The notes beneath the pieces are model-generated. The model worked only from the letters and a program-made list of their open reading frames with translations, was not told where the DNA came from and ran no database searches. Of a stretch of 64,000 nt of DNA, positions 28,201 to 36,677 are shown one piece after another (positions within the stretch are counted from its first letter, which is position 1; each line of letters starts with the position of its first letter). Location of the stretch: positions 62,001-126,000 of the forward strand of contig NZ_VSLD01000007.1 in assembly GCF_008107445.1 (NCBI RefSeq). The letters run 5' to 3'. Source of the stretch: Arthrobacter echini (lineage in GTDB: Bacteria; Actinomycetota; Actinomycetes; Actinomycetales; Micrococcaceae). The position numbers and the translations under genes were made by a program.

Positions 28201-28562
28201 TCGGCGCGGGCCCGCCGGATGAGGTCGAAGGCATAGGAGGACCAGGTCCGGGCAGGCGCCGTGCTGATGCTGCGGTCGAGCTTCGCCGTGAGTTCGTCGC
28301 GGAGCCGGGTCGCGGCGGCGCGGGTGGGCGCGAGCACCAGGAGGCCCTCGGGATCGAGCGTCCCCGCCTCGATCCGGCGGACGGCGAGATCGGTGAGCAG
28401 GGAGGACTTGCCACTGCCCGGGGCACCGAGGACCAGTACCTGTCCGGACAGGTGCCGCAGCGACTCGAGGATCGCCTCGTAGCCGCTCGTGGGCTGCTCG
28501 GTCGAGCCGTCCCGTTCAGCGCCGGAGGGACGGGCGGGAGCGTCGTCGACGGTGCTGGTCAT
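25203..28562 (-). CDS. adnA: Helicase-nuclease subunit AdnA-like
   Basis: A 1119-residue partner of AdnB (Rv3202c type). Motif I is GAPGSGKSS, motif II LVDDYQEANPG, motif VI LAVSRASQEL. The nuclease domain has RLRGQIDRL, VVVDLKTGRS and HPQLAAYQ, so its active site also looks intact. An unusual Ala/Asp/Thr-rich insert of about 45 residues, rich in ADD and TAD, lies inside the nuclease domain just after AAYQTAVAYG. The C-terminus has four Cys (CRLPEICPLC). The ATG at 28562 (MTSTVDD) is preferred to a GTG 18 bases upstream. It follows the ATL gene by 36 bp. Confidence 0.9.
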   Translation of the reverse strand: MTSTVDDAPARPSGAERDGSTEQPTSGYEAILESLRHLSGQVLVLGAPGSGKSSLLTDLAVRRIEAGTLDPEGLLVLAPTRAAATRLRDELTAKLDRSISTAPARTWSSYAFDLIRRARAEGRMPWIGRAPRLLSGAEQDLIIKELLAGHGQDGAPGPSWPASLALALPTRGFRQEIRDLFDRVSEYAVSAEELAAWGERFDRPDWIAAAQLYREYRDVLDLRMPEAFDPAGILTAAREILETDREFLDRERTRLQLVLVDDYQEANPGIHALLGLIGAGNDVVITACPDTVAQGFRGARPDLAGRLAALFTRQGGLTTLTLPGSLTLKGPLADAWTNVAARIATTGVSTAYRSLPTAPREVSAEGCPGGSGDGGPQRGAAVSVHVLDSVFHEQRFIAQQALEAHLFGGRSFDDIAVIVRNGAQVAAVQRYLTAQGIAVNVPAAETAIREEPAVRPLLHLYAVAVGSAPLDTELCISLLTSRIGGAGSLELRRLRQQLRRIELQRGGGRTSDELLATLFSSPEEIAELSSEGAPVRRLHRMLEAGRAAADEIAADAETVLWALWSASGLAQQWSGAALSEGPFSARADRDLDAMMALFTTAERFVEQVPGADPELFLEYILNQDIPMDTLAQRTSRQASISVLTPASAAGRHWPMVVVAGVQDGVWPNLRLRGELLGSGELRALLDHGESFRSTRDPVSLLQDIRFDELRTFSLAVSRASQELVCCAVSSQDEQASPFLDVLDPLPPGAEARPRTEVLRPLTLRALVAELRRVAQDPQASAALTGEAVRHLGRMAATEPPVPGAHPAQWWGLAEVSSAAPVVPADQPINVSPSKVESVLASPLSWFVSAAGGERNTDFARSLGTLVHQIAQDLPDATGQEYTQELERRWPRLGISDGWEGQADFRRAEGMVRKLATYVLLMRKSGRTLQATEVDFSVDLTVLVEGAQRTARLRGQIDRLERDAGGRAVVVDLKTGRSAPTAAEIERHPQLAAYQTAVAYGAVAVTQADDTQAHDIETGDVATADVADGAPADDATVHETPGGASLVHLGTKAKTVAVQDQPAVGDEDTWALGMIEDAAALMASASFDTVHDPRRSGFGGSGCRLPEICPLCEEGKQVTQ

Positions 28563-28598
28563 GGTCCAAGCCCACCACACTCCACGGACAATCAGCGC

Positions 28599-29078
28599 TC
28601 AGCCCACGGACGTACCGGAGTCCGTGTCCTGGCCGTCTCCCGCGGCGCGGAGGGCGAGGCCGAGGTTCTCGATCGCGGTCTGCTCCTGCGGGGAGGGCCA
28701 CCACCGGGCGAGCGCGAGTTCCACGCGGTAGTCGGCGTCGTCGGTCGCCTCGGCGGGCACCCGCAGGGGTGTGCCCTCGGCGTCGTAGTGCGGCCTGGCC
28801 CGACCGGCCAACCCCCTGGCCGCGAGCCCGCCGGAGCGCAGCACGCGCCACCACGGGACCTCCCGCGTACTGCGTGAGAGGGCTCGGCCCACCTGGCGTG
28901 GACCGCCGCGGCCCAGCAGCTCGGCGATATCGCCGTAGGTCAGGACGTGACCGGCAGGGATCAGCCCGGTCACGGCGAGGACGGCCTCCACGTAGGCACG
29001 GGGATCCACGGATGGCGCGGTATCCGTGGGCCCGAGGCCCGCCGCTGCCGCACCCCGGGCGGTCTTCGGTGGTTCCAT
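28599..29078 (-). CDS. MGMT-family alkyltransferase-like (ATL) protein
   Basis: A 159-residue protein with the DNA-binding domain of O6-alkylguanine transferases: VLTYGDIAELLGRGGPRQVG and then PWWRVLRSGG. The acceptor Cys of the PCHRV motif is replaced by Trp, so it cannot transfer the alkyl group to itself. ATL proteins flag alkylated bases for nucleotide-excision repair. It is first in an atl-adnA-adnB unit and is preceded by TAGTCT seven bases before the ATG. A conserved terminal extension of about 50 residues follows the domain. Confidence 0.88.
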   Translation of the reverse strand: MEPPKTARGAAAAGLGPTDTAPSVDPRAYVEAVLAVTGLIPAGHVLTYGDIAELLGRGGPRQVGRALSRSTREVPWWRVLRSGGLAARGLAGRARPHYDAEGTPLRVPAEATDDADYRVELALARWWPSPQEQTAIENLGLALRAAGDGQDTDSGTSVG

Positions 29079-29085
29079 GGGTTCA

Positions 29086-29091
29086 AGACTA
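29086..29091 (-). promoter_or_regulatory. -10 element of the ATL gene (leaderless type)
   Basis: TAGTCT on the minus strand, seven bases before the ATG. It is divergent from the similar element of the exonuclease gene 55 bp away. Confidence 0.45.
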
Positions 29092-29145
29092 AGCGGCAGC
29101 GCCGGGTCCGCCGGGGCGCAATGCCTGTTGGTCGGACCGCGCCGG

Positions 29146-29151
29146 TAGCGT
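29146..29151 (+). promoter_or_regulatory. -10 element of the DnaQ-like exonuclease gene (leaderless type)
   Basis: TAGCGT ends six bases before the ATG at 29158, predicting +1 at the start codon. Confidence 0.5.
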
Positions 29152-29157
29152 GTCACC

Positions 29158-29946
29158 ATGACGAGCTGGCACGAGGAACCACGGGCGGCCTTCGACCTCG
29201 AGACGACGGGACGCGATCCGTCGAGCGCGCGCATCGTCACCGCGACCGTCGTCCTCGTGGACGGCCAGGGTGAGATCCTCGAGCACCACGAGTGGCTGGC
29301 CGATCCCGGCGTCGAGATCCCGGAGGGTGCCGCGGCGATCCACGGGATCACCACGGAGCACGCCCGGAGCCACGGTCTCCCCGCGGCGGAGGTGGTACAG
29401 GGTATCGCCGCCGTCCTGACACGACTGTTCGACGACGGCGTACCCGTACTGGCCTACAACGCGCGCTACGACTTCACGGTGCTCGCGCAGGAGGGCCTGC
29501 GCCACGCCGTCAACACGCCCGTGCCCTCGCCCGTGATCGACCCGTACGTCATGGACAAGCAGGCCGACCGGTATCGCAGGGGCAAGCGCACGCTCACAGC
29601 GGTGTGCGAGCACTACGGCGTGGATTTCGAGAACGCCCACACGTCCGCGGCGGATGTCCTGGCGACCCTGCGCGTGGGCCGGCTCCTCGCGGACCGGCAC
29701 GCCTTCCTCCGCAAGCCCGCAGCGGAGCTCCATGCCTCGCTCGTGGTCTGGGCGGCCCGTCAGGCGGCGAACTTCGAGGAGTACCTCCGGCGGACGGAGC
29801 CCGGCGCCCTCATCGAGCGGGACTGGCCCGTCGTGCGGCCGGTTATGGAGGGCAGGAACGCCGTGGAGGACAGGCCTGCTGTGGAGGACGGGACCGTCGT
29901 GGCGGGCAGGACCACCGTCGACGCCGGGCGCCCTGCTGCCCTGTGA
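29158..29946 (+). CDS. DnaQ-like 3-prime to 5-prime exonuclease
   Basis: A 262-residue DEDDh exonuclease. The Asp-Glu pair is in AAFDLETTGRD, a later Asp is in YNARYDFTVL, and the His/Asp pair is in NAHTSAADVLAT, so all four metal ligands are visible in the first 185 residues. It lacks polymerase or GIY-YIG domains, so it is a stand-alone nuclease rather than a proven epsilon subunit. The last 35 residues are a degenerate repeat of VED-type units. It diverges from the ATL gene and sits beside adnAB, which suggests a repair role. Confidence 0.87.
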   Translation: MTSWHEEPRAAFDLETTGRDPSSARIVTATVVLVDGQGEILEHHEWLADPGVEIPEGAAAIHGITTEHARSHGLPAAEVVQGIAAVLTRLFDDGVPVLAYNARYDFTVLAQEGLRHAVNTPVPSPVIDPYVMDKQADRYRRGKRTLTAVCEHYGVDFENAHTSAADVLATLRVGRLLADRHAFLRKPAAELHASLVVWAARQAANFEEYLRRTEPGALIERDWPVVRPVMEGRNAVEDRPAVEDGTVVAGRTTVDAGRPAAL

Positions 29947-29956
29947 CGCCCGCGGC

Positions 29957-29962
29957 TATGCT
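29957..29962 (+). promoter_or_regulatory. -10 element of the DUF1697 gene (leaderless type)
   Basis: TATGCT, six bases before the ATG at 29969. The gene can therefore be transcribed independently of the exonuclease gene 22 bp upstream. Confidence 0.45.
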
Positions 29963-29968
29963 GGCGCC

Positions 29969-30490
29969 ATGTCGAAGTCGGTCGCGCTGATCCGAGGAGT
30001 GGGAGGACCCACCGCCCTGCGGATGCCCGCCCTGCGCTCGGCGCTGGAGGACGGCGGGCTCGAAGGGGTGGTGACCCTGCAGGTCGCGGGGAACGTCGTC
30101 TTCGAGCCGGGGGGCCGTTCGGCTTCAGCGTGCGCCGAGCTCGTCAGGCGGACCGTCCGTGAAAGCTTCGGCCACGATCTCCCCGTCGTCATCCGATCCC
30201 ACCGACAACTCGCCGCCGCCGCGCGCCGCAACCCGTTCGTCGGAACGCAGGAGGGCCGCTGGGTGATGACGGTGTTCCTCGACCGACCACCACGGGCGGA
30301 CACTGTGCTCGATCCGGCCAGCGGCACCCCGGATCTGTTCGTGGTGGACGGCAGGGAGGTGTTCGTGCGCCACGCCGAGTCCGTGGCGACGTCGAAACTC
30401 CAGTCCACGTGGTTCGAGAAGCGGCTCGGCGTGATCGGCACTGCCCGCAATGCCAACACCGTCGCGAAACTGGTGCGGCTCACGGCCTGA
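29969..30490 (+). CDS. DUF1697 domain protein
   Basis: A 173-residue protein of unknown function. The family opening SVALIRGVGGPTALRMPAL and the central VQ/LQVAGNVVFEPGG segment are clear. The ATG at 29969 is fixed by the family N-terminus. It lies 22 bp after the exonuclease gene and converges with hemL. No catalytic residues are known for the family. Confidence 0.82.
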   Translation: MSKSVALIRGVGGPTALRMPALRSALEDGGLEGVVTLQVAGNVVFEPGGRSASACAELVRRTVRESFGHDLPVVIRSHRQLAAAARRNPFVGTQEGRWVMTVFLDRPPRADTVLDPASGTPDLFVVDGREVFVRHAESVATSKLQSTWFEKRLGVIGTARNANTVAKLVRLTA

Positions 30491-30500
30491 CCATCGACGA

Positions 30501-30526
30501 CTCGCCGCCGCAGTGGCAGCGGCGAG
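30501..30526. terminator. Bidirectional hairpin between DUF1697 gene and hemL
   Basis: CTCGCCGC pairs with GCGGCGAG around a 10-nt loop, in the 43-bp gap between two convergent genes. Confidence 0.6.
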
Positions 30527-30533
30527 CAGGCGC

Positions 30534-31871
30534 TCAGTCGGTCGGAACGGCTTCTGCAGCAGCCCGCGCCGCCGCCGGCAGGGCCGCGAGGACGCGCTCC
30601 ATTGCGGCGTCGTCGTGTGCTGCCGAGAGGAACCACGCCTCGTACACGGACGGCGGCAGATAGACGCCGGAGTCGAGCATGGAGTGGAAGAACGGCCCGT
30701 ACCGGAAGGCCTCCTGGCCCTGCGCGTCGGCGTAGTTCCACACCCCGTGCTCCGACGTCCCGAACGCGACACTGAAGAGATTCCCCGCACGCTGGATCGA
30801 GTGATCCACCCCGGCCTCGGCGAGCGCGTCCGAGAGGGCGTGGCTCAGTTCCAGGGAGCGCGCGTCGACGTGGCGGTAGACCTCGTCGGTGGCGGCGGTC
30901 AGCGTCGCGACGCCGGCGGCCATGGCGATCGGGTTCCCCGACAGCGTGCCGGCCTGGTACACCGGGCCGATCGGTGCCAGATGGTTCATGACGTCCGCCC
31001 GGCCACCGAGGGCCGCGGCCGGGATGCCGCCGCCGATGACCTTGCCGAAGGTGAGCAGATCCGGGGTCCAGGGATGCTCGGCGTCGTCCGCCCCGCCCGT
31101 GAGTTTCCAGTAGCCGCCGGGGTGCGTGCGGAAGCCGGTCATGACCTCGTCGACGATGAACAGTGCACCGTGCTCGGCGCTGATGCGACTGAGGAACGCG
31201 TTGAAGCCCGGTGCGGGCGTCACCACGCCCATGTTGGCCGGGGCAGCCTCGGTGATGATGGCTGCGATGTTCGCGCCGTGCGTGCGGAAGGCTTCCTCGA
31301 CCGCCTCGACGTCGTTGTAGGGCAGCACGAGGGTCTCCGCCGTCGTCGCCTCCGTGACACCCGCGGATCCGGGCAGCGCCAGCGTGGCGACACCCGATCC
31401 GGCCGCTGCGAGCAGGCTGTCCACGTGCCCGTGGTAGCACCCGGCGAACTTGACGATCAGATTCCGCCCCGTGAATCCGCGGGCCAGGCGCACGGCCGTC
31501 ATGGTGGCCTCGGTGCCGGTGGAGACCATGCGCAGGAGCTCGACGGCGGGAACGCGCTGCTGGACGAGCTGCGCGAGATCGGCCTCGGCGGGCGTGGAGG
31601 CCCCGAAGGTGAGCCCGTGGTCCACGGCCCGGTGGACGGCGGCGATGACGTCTGGATGCGAGTGGCCCAGCAGCGCCGGGCCCCACGATCCGACGAGATC
31701 CACGTACTGTGTGCCGTCGGCGTCGGTGACATAGGCTCCCTGCGCGTCGACGAGGAAGCGCGGCGTCCCGCCGACCGACCCGAAGGCGCGGACCGGGGAG
31801 TTGACGCCGCCGGGCATGAGGGCGCGGGCGCGCTCGTAGAGGCTGTCCGACGTGGTGGAGGGCGTGGTCAT
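30534..31871 (-). CDS. hemL: Glutamate-1-semialdehyde 2,1-aminomutase
   Basis: A 445-residue PLP enzyme that turns glutamate-1-semialdehyde into 5-aminolevulinate, the second C5-pathway step after HemA. The cofactor Lys is in [18 protein letters not shown], and the N-terminus ([20 protein letters not shown]) is diagnostic. It is the last gene of the heme operon, 8 bp after hemB, and ends at a bidirectional terminator. Its presence with hemA shows the cell uses the glutamyl-tRNA route. Confidence 0.96.
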   Translation of the reverse strand: MTTPSTTSDSLYERARALMPGGVNSPVRAFGSVGGTPRFLVDAQGAYVTDADGTQYVDLVGSWGPALLGHSHPDVIAAVHRAVDHGLTFGASTPAEADLAQLVQQRVPAVELLRMVSTGTEATMTAVRLARGFTGRNLIVKFAGCYHGHVDSLLAAAGSGVATLALPGSAGVTEATTAETLVLPYNDVEAVEEAFRTHGANIAAIITEAAPANMGVVTPAPGFNAFLSRISAEHGALFIVDEVMTGFRTHPGGYWKLTGGADDAEHPWTPDLLTFGKVIGGGIPAAALGGRADVMNHLAPIGPVYQAGTLSGNPIAMAAGVATLTAATDEVYRHVDARSLELSHALSDALAEAGVDHSIQRAGNLFSVAFGTSEHGVWNYADAQGQEAFRYGPFFHSMLDSGVYLPPSVYEAWFLSAAHDDAAMERVLAALPAAARAAAEAVPTD

Positions 31872-31879
31872 GGGGTTCC

Positions 31880-32866
31880 TTAGCTGTGGTGGTCGTCGAG
31901 CCAGAGCGCGAGCTCCGAGGCCCAGTAGGTGAGGATCAGCTGGGCGCCGGCGCGCTTGATGCCGAGGACCGACTCCTCGATGGCGCGCCGCCGGTCGATC
32001 CAGCCGTTCGCAGCCGCGGCCTCGATCATGGCGTACTCCCCCGAGATTTGGTAGGCGGCCACGGGTACGGGTGATATCGCCGCGACGTCGGCCAGGATGT
32101 CCAGATAGCTCATCGCGGGCTTGACCATCACGAGGTCGGCACCCTCCTCGAGATCCAGCTCCACCTCCAGGAGTGCTTCCCTCCGGTTCGCCGCGTCCAT
32201 CTGGTAGGTCCGGCGGTCACCGGTGAGCTGGGAGTCGACCGCTTCGCGGAAGGGCCCGTAGAAGGCGGAGGCGTACTTGGCGGCATAGGCGAGCACCATG
32301 GTGTCCCGGTGGCCGGCCTCGTCCAGTGCCTGCCGGATGACGGCGACCTGGCCGTCCATCATGCCGGAGGGGCCGAGCACGTGGGCTCCGGCATTGGCCT
32401 GCTCCACGGCCATCTGAGCGTAGAGCGCCAGGGTGGCGTCGTTGTCGACGGCGCCGTCGGCGTCGAGCACCCCGCAGTGACCGTGGTCGGTGAACTCGTC
32501 GAGGCAGACGTCGCTCATGACGACGAGTGAGTCCCCCACCTCGCTCCTGACGTCGGCGATCGCCCTGTTCAGGACGCCATCGGGATCGATCCCCGCGCTG
32601 CCGGTGGCGTCGCGGTGCTCGGGGATGCCGAAGAGCATGATGCCGCCCACCCCGCGCTCCACGGCCTGCGCCGCGGCGCGCTTGAGCGAATCGGTGGTGT
32701 GCTGGACGACGCCGGGCATGGACGAGATGGGCGAGGGCTCGGTGAGGCCCTCGCGGATGAACGCCGGCAGGATCAGCTCCGCCGGGTGCACCCGGTACTC
32801 GGCGACCATGCGCCGCATGGCGGGGGTGGATCGCAGCCTGCGCGGCCTGTGCTGGGGGAAACTCAT
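31880..32866 (-). CDS. hemB: Porphobilinogen synthase (5-aminolevulinate dehydratase)
   Basis: A 328-residue enzyme condensing two 5-aminolevulinates. The two active-site Lys are in [13 protein letters not shown] and [13 protein letters not shown]. The metal region reads [14 protein letters not shown], with Asp replacing a Cys of the zinc-type triplet, so a magnesium-dependent enzyme is predicted. The ATG ([12 protein letters not shown]) is preceded by CGGAGAT and overlaps the hemD stop by 4 bp. Confidence 0.96.
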   Translation of the reverse strand: MSFPQHRPRRLRSTPAMRRMVAEYRVHPAELILPAFIREGLTEPSPISSMPGVVQHTTDSLKRAAAQAVERGVGGIMLFGIPEHRDATGSAGIDPDGVLNRAIADVRSEVGDSLVVMSDVCLDEFTDHGHCGVLDADGAVDNDATLALYAQMAVEQANAGAHVLGPSGMMDGQVAVIRQALDEAGHRDTMVLAYAAKYASAFYGPFREAVDSQLTGDRRTYQMDAANRREALLEVELDLEEGADLVMVKPAMSYLDILADVAAISPVPVAAYQISGEYAMIEAAAANGWIDRRRAIEESVLGIKRAGAQLILTYWASELALWLDDHHS

Positions 32867-33744
32867 GATCGATCTCCGTTCGGTCGGTAATCTGTCGTGA
32901 TGGTGCGTGCAGCCGCGTCCCGGACGGCCGCGGCGATGCCCTCCGGCGTGGGGTCGGCCGCCGTCGCCGCCGGGCCCCACCCCTCGGCGCGCAGTGCCGC
33001 TGCCGTGGTGCGGCCGATGGCGACCGCCGCGAAGGTGCCCGGTCCGACGTCGGCGGGCCCTCCGGTCAGTCTGGCGCGGAAGTGCCGCACGGCGCTGGGG
33101 GCGGTGAAGACGACGATCGGCCGTGCTGTCCCGGACAGGAGTTCGAGGGCAGCGGGCACATCGAGCAGTGGCGGCCTGGCGCCCGTCTCCTCGACGCCGG
33201 GTACCCTGCGCTCCGGGTCCGCCGGCGAGGCCACCGTGCGGTAGGCCTCGACGCGCCGCACGGACCAGCCCAGCCGGGCCAGACCCGCGCGGAGATCCTC
33301 GGGTGCGAGATCGGACTGCGGCAGGAGCACGTCACCCGTGCCGCGGGGGAAGACCGCGAGGATGCCGGTGGCGGACTCGTCGTCGGGGACCAGGACGACG
33401 TCCACGCCCACGCCGCCGAGGAGCTCCGCCGTCGCCGACCCCACGGCCACCACTTGGGCTCTTCCCGCACGGACGACGTCCGCCAGCGTGGTTCCGCCGT
33501 CGCGGGCGATCAGTTCCAGCGCCTGCACGGTGTTGCCGCTCGTCACCACGAGCCAGGAGTAGGCGCCCCGGGCCAGCGCTGCGAGCTCGCAGTGGACGGC
33601 GGCGGTGTCGCCGGGCAGTTCGGTGTCCGTGAGGGGCAGGGCGAACGGGGTGAAGCCCGCCCCCTCCAGCGCGGTCTTCAGGCGCACCGCGCGCGCGGGA
33701 TGACGCAGGACGATCACCGGCCGGCCGGGTCCGTCAGGTGCCAC
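32863..33744 (-). CDS. hemD: Uroporphyrinogen-III synthase
   Basis: A 293-residue enzyme that closes and inverts ring D of hydroxymethylbilane. HemD is poorly conserved; visible support is the two-domain alpha/beta pattern, [23 protein letters not shown] and [14 protein letters not shown], plus its place between hemC and hemB. It starts at GTG, 6 bp after hemC, and its TGA overlaps the hemB ATG. The short spacing shows translational coupling. Confidence 0.88.
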   Translation of the reverse strand: MAPDGPGRPVIVLRHPARAVRLKTALEGAGFTPFALPLTDTELPGDTAAVHCELAALARGAYSWLVVTSGNTVQALELIARDGGTTLADVVRAGRAQVVAVGSATAELLGGVGVDVVLVPDDESATGILAVFPRGTGDVLLPQSDLAPEDLRAGLARLGWSVRRVEAYRTVASPADPERRVPGVEETGARPPLLDVPAALELLSGTARPIVVFTAPSAVRHFRARLTGGPADVGPGTFAAVAIGRTTAAALRAEGWGPAATAADPTPEGIAAAVRDAAARTITTDYRPNGDRS

Positions 33745-33750
33745 GGGAGC

Positions 33751-34695
33751 CTAGGAGGTCAGCGGCGCGATGACGGCCGCGCCCGCGGCGAGGAGTTCAT
33801 CGGCCAGGGCGTGGCCGAGCTGCGCCGCGGCGTCGACGTCCGCAGCGGGTGCAGAGCGCGTCAGTCGGAGGATCGACCGACCATCGAGGCTGCAGACCAC
33901 GGCTTCCAGGGCGAGCTCGTCGCCCCGCAGGTGCGCGAGTGCTCCGATCGGAGCGCTGCACCCGGCCTCGAGGCGACGCAGGACGGCGCGCTCGGCCGTG
34001 ACGGCGAGGCGTGTGGGCGCGTGGTCGTAGGACGCCAGGGCTTCGCGCACGCCGGGTGCGGCCTCGCCCTCACGGCACTCCACCGCCAGGGCCCCCTGCC
34101 CGGGAGCCGGCAGCATCACCGCGGGATCGATCAGTTCGGTGATGGCCTCCTCCCGACCCAGTCGCCGCAGACCCGCAGCCGCCAGGACCACGCCGTCGAG
34201 GTCTCCCGGCGCTCCGCTGACGAGCCCGGCGACGCGTCCGAGGCGCGTGTCCACGTTCCCGCGGATGTCCACCACCTCGATCCCCGGGCGGGCGGCCCGG
34301 AGCTGCGCGGCACGGCGGGGTGAGCCGGTCCCCACCCGGGCGCCGTCGGGCAGCGTGGCGAGCGTGAGACCGTCGCGGGCGCACAGTGCATCGCGGACAT
34401 CCTCACGCCCCGGCACCGCCGCGACGGTCAGCCCGTCCGCAGGCAGCGTCGGCAGATCCTTGAGCGAGTGCACGGCGAGATCGCAGCGCCCCTCCAGCAC
34501 GGCGTCGCGCAGCGCCGCGACGAAGACACCCGTGCCGCCGATCTGCGAGAGCGAGCCCTTCAAAATATCGCCCTCGGTGCGTACCCGCACCAGTTCGTAG
34601 GACGACCCGGCGAGCTCCGACACCCGCTCCGCGACAGTGGTGGTCTGGGTCATCGCCAGGGCGCTGCCCCGGGTACCGACCCTGATCATCGCCAT
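33751..34695 (-). CDS. hemC: Hydroxymethylbilane synthase (porphobilinogen deaminase)
   Basis: A 314-residue enzyme that joins four porphobilinogens. The N-terminus RVGTRGSALAMTQ, the HSLKDLPT loop and the dipyrromethane-cofactor Cys in EAGCSAPIGALA are all present. The ATG overlaps the hemH TAA by one base (TAATG), so a long in-frame extension upstream, which runs through hemH, is rejected. Confidence 0.96.
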   Translation of the reverse strand: MAMIRVGTRGSALAMTQTTTVAERVSELAGSSYELVRVRTEGDILKGSLSQIGGTGVFVAALRDAVLEGRCDLAVHSLKDLPTLPADGLTVAAVPGREDVRDALCARDGLTLATLPDGARVGTGSPRRAAQLRAARPGIEVVDIRGNVDTRLGRVAGLVSGAPGDLDGVVLAAAGLRRLGREEAITELIDPAVMLPAPGQGALAVECREGEAAPGVREALASYDHAPTRLAVTAERAVLRRLEAGCSAPIGALAHLRGDELALEAVVCSLDGRSILRLTRSAPAADVDAAAQLGHALADELLAAGAAVIAPLTS

Positions 34696-35900
34696 TATTC
34701 GCCGGGGTTCGGCAGCGGGGTCCCCACGGTGGAGTCGACGGCCGCGACGGTGGGCTTCTCCCCCCGCCGGTTCGCGCAGCAGTTGGGCCGGCACACATCG
34801 AACCAGGGGCCCAGGGGCGTGGTCGAGGGGCGGTCCGCGATGTTGTTCTCGATGGTGCGCTCGAGGATCAGGTCGACGAGGCCCTCGACGAACTTCCGGT
34901 GGGTGCCCGGGGTGGGCACCCTGTCCGCGACCATGCCGAGCTCGGCGCAGGTCTCCTTCGCCTCGGTGTCGAGATCCCAGGCAACCTCCATGTGGTCGGA
35001 GACGAAGCCGAGGGGCACGATCACGACGCCGCGCGCCCCGCTCTCGTAGCGGTCCCGCAGTGCGTCGCTGATGTCCGGCTCGAGCCAGGGGATGTGCGGG
35101 GCGCCCGAGCGCGACTGGTAGACGAGCGACCACTCGACGCCGGCCGCCTCGGGGATGCGGTCGAGGACCGCCTGGGCGGTGGCGAGGTGCTGCGCCACGT
35201 ACGCGCCCTCCTCGTAGGCCGGACCACCGTCGGCATCACGCGGACCGGCAGCTTCCGCGTCGCCCATCGGGATGGAGTGGGTGGAGAACATGATGTGCAC
35301 CGGGGCGTCGGCGGCGTCCTGCTCGGCCAGACCGGCGCGCACCGCGGCGAGTCCTGCGGACACGCCCTCGACGAAGGGCTCGACGAAGCCGGGGTGGTCG
35401 AAGTACTGGCGCACCTTGTCCACTTCGAGCCGGCCCTCGAGCCCGGTCTTCACGAGTGCCATTCCGAGGTCCTCGCGGTACTGCCGGCAGCTCGAGTAGC
35501 AGGAGTACGCGCTCGTGGTCACGGCGAGCACCCTGCGGTGCCCGGCGTCGTATGCCTCCTGCAGGGTGTCCGCGATGAACGGCTCCCAGTTGCGGTTGCC
35601 CCAGTACACCGGGAGGTCGATACCGCGCCGCCGCAGCTCGGCCTCCATGGCGGCCCGGAGGGCGCGGTTCTGGCTGTTGATGGGGCTCACGCCGCCGAAG
35701 GCGCGATAGTGGTGCGACACCTCCTCTAGACGCTCATCCGGGATACCGCGGCCACGCGTCACATTGCGCAGGAACGGGATGACGTCGTCCTGCCCCTCCG
35801 GTCCGCCGAAGGAGGCGAGCACCACGGCGTCGTACGCCTTCGGCGCCATCCTGCCGTTCTCGTCGATCCCCTCGCGTGGGTCGAATACCTGAGTGGTCAC
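34695..35900 (-). CDS. cpfC: Coproporphyrin III ferrochelatase
   Basis: A 401-residue chelatase that puts iron into coproporphyrin III. The catalytic His is in MFSTHSIPMG, and the conserved Glu is in DHMEVAWDLDTEAKE. Cys in SSCRQYRED and the C-terminal DVCRPNCC fit the [2Fe-2S] ligands known in actinobacterial ferrochelatases. The 30 residues after them are a variable tail. The GTG start overlaps the hemQ TGA by 4 bp. Also named hemH in older annotation; hemQ next door argues for the coproporphyrin substrate. Confidence 0.94.
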   Translation of the reverse strand: MTTQVFDPREGIDENGRMAPKAYDAVVLASFGGPEGQDDVIPFLRNVTRGRGIPDERLEEVSHHYRAFGGVSPINSQNRALRAAMEAELRRRGIDLPVYWGNRNWEPFIADTLQEAYDAGHRRVLAVTTSAYSCYSSCRQYREDLGMALVKTGLEGRLEVDKVRQYFDHPGFVEPFVEGVSAGLAAVRAGLAEQDAADAPVHIMFSTHSIPMGDAEAAGPRDADGGPAYEEGAYVAQHLATAQAVLDRIPEAAGVEWSLVYQSRSGAPHIPWLEPDISDALRDRYESGARGVVIVPLGFVSDHMEVAWDLDTEAKETCAELGMVADRVPTPGTHRKFVEGLVDLILERTIENNIADRPSTTPLGPWFDVCRPNCCANRRGEKPTVAAVDSTVGTPLPNPGE

Positions 35901-36616
35901 TGGAGTACCTCTGCAATCTCGTCGTGGGTGATCCGCCGGCCGGTGAAGAACGGCACTTCCTCGCGCACATGACGGCGGGCCTCGGTCTCCCGGAGGTGCC
36001 GCATGAGGTCCACGAGGTCCACGAGGTCGGGGGCCTCGAGTGCCAGGATCCATTCGTAGTCGTTCAGGGCGAAGGACGACACCGTGTTGGAGAGGACCTG
36101 CGGGTACTTGCGCCCCTTCATGCCGTGGTCCATGAGCATCTCGCGGCGCTCCTCCATGGGCAGGATGTACCACTCGTAGGACCGGACGAACGGGTACACG
36201 CACACCCACTCGGCCGGTGCCACGCCTCGGGAGAACGCCGGGCTGTGCGACTTCGAGAACTCGGCGTCCCGGTGCACGCCCATGGCGGACCACTCGATCT
36301 CGGCTCCGGCGAAGGCCCCGGTGCGGCGGAGCTTCCGGACGGCTGCCTGCAGGTCCTCGGCCCGGGGTCCGTGCAGCCACACCATGACGTCGGCGCCGGC
36401 ACGCATGGCTGAGACGTCGTAGAACCCGCGGAGCACCACGCCGTCCTGCTCGAAGCCGGCGATGGTCTCCTCGAGATCCGCGACCTCGGCGGCACCTGAG
36501 CCGCCACTGCGCCGGAAGACGGTCCAGAGGGTGTAGAAGAGTTCACCGGGGGCGTCGTCGCCCGCTCCGGTCTGCTGTGCATCGTGGGTTGGGTTGCTAC
36601 CGGTTGGCTCAGTCAT
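35897..36616 (-). CDS. hemQ: Coproheme decarboxylase HemQ (chlorite dismutase family)
   Basis: A 239-residue enzyme that oxidatively removes two propionates from coproheme to give heme b. The signature VRSYEWYILPMEERREML includes the reactive Tyr, and LMDHGMKGRKYPQV carries the conserved loop. The ATG (MTEPTG) is chosen over an upstream in-frame start because of the family length. It is separated from cgoX by 71 bp, the only sizeable gap in the heme operon, so an extra promoter or regulatory site is possible there. Confidence 0.95.
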   Translation of the reverse strand: MTEPTGSNPTHDAQQTGAGDDAPGELFYTLWTVFRRSGGSGAAEVADLEETIAGFEQDGVVLRGFYDVSAMRAGADVMVWLHGPRAEDLQAAVRKLRRTGAFAGAEIEWSAMGVHRDAEFSKSHSPAFSRGVAPAEWVCVYPFVRSYEWYILPMEERREMLMDHGMKGRKYPQVLSNTVSSFALNDYEWILALEAPDLVDLVDLMRHLRETEARRHVREEVPFFTGRRITHDEIAEVLQ

Positions 36617-36660
36617 GACTACAGTTTGCCTCTGTCCGGAGACGATCCGAAATCTTTTTC

Positions 36661-36677
36661 TTCTACCGCACGTAGAA
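36661..36677. repeat. Short palindrome TTCTAC-N5-GTAGAA between cgoX and hemQ
   Basis: A 6-bp perfect inverted repeat in the 71-bp gap, next to a T-rich CTTTTTCTTC on the plus strand. On the transcribed strand it is followed by A-rich sequence, so it is not a terminator for the operon. It could be an operator or mRNA hairpin. Confidence 0.35.
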
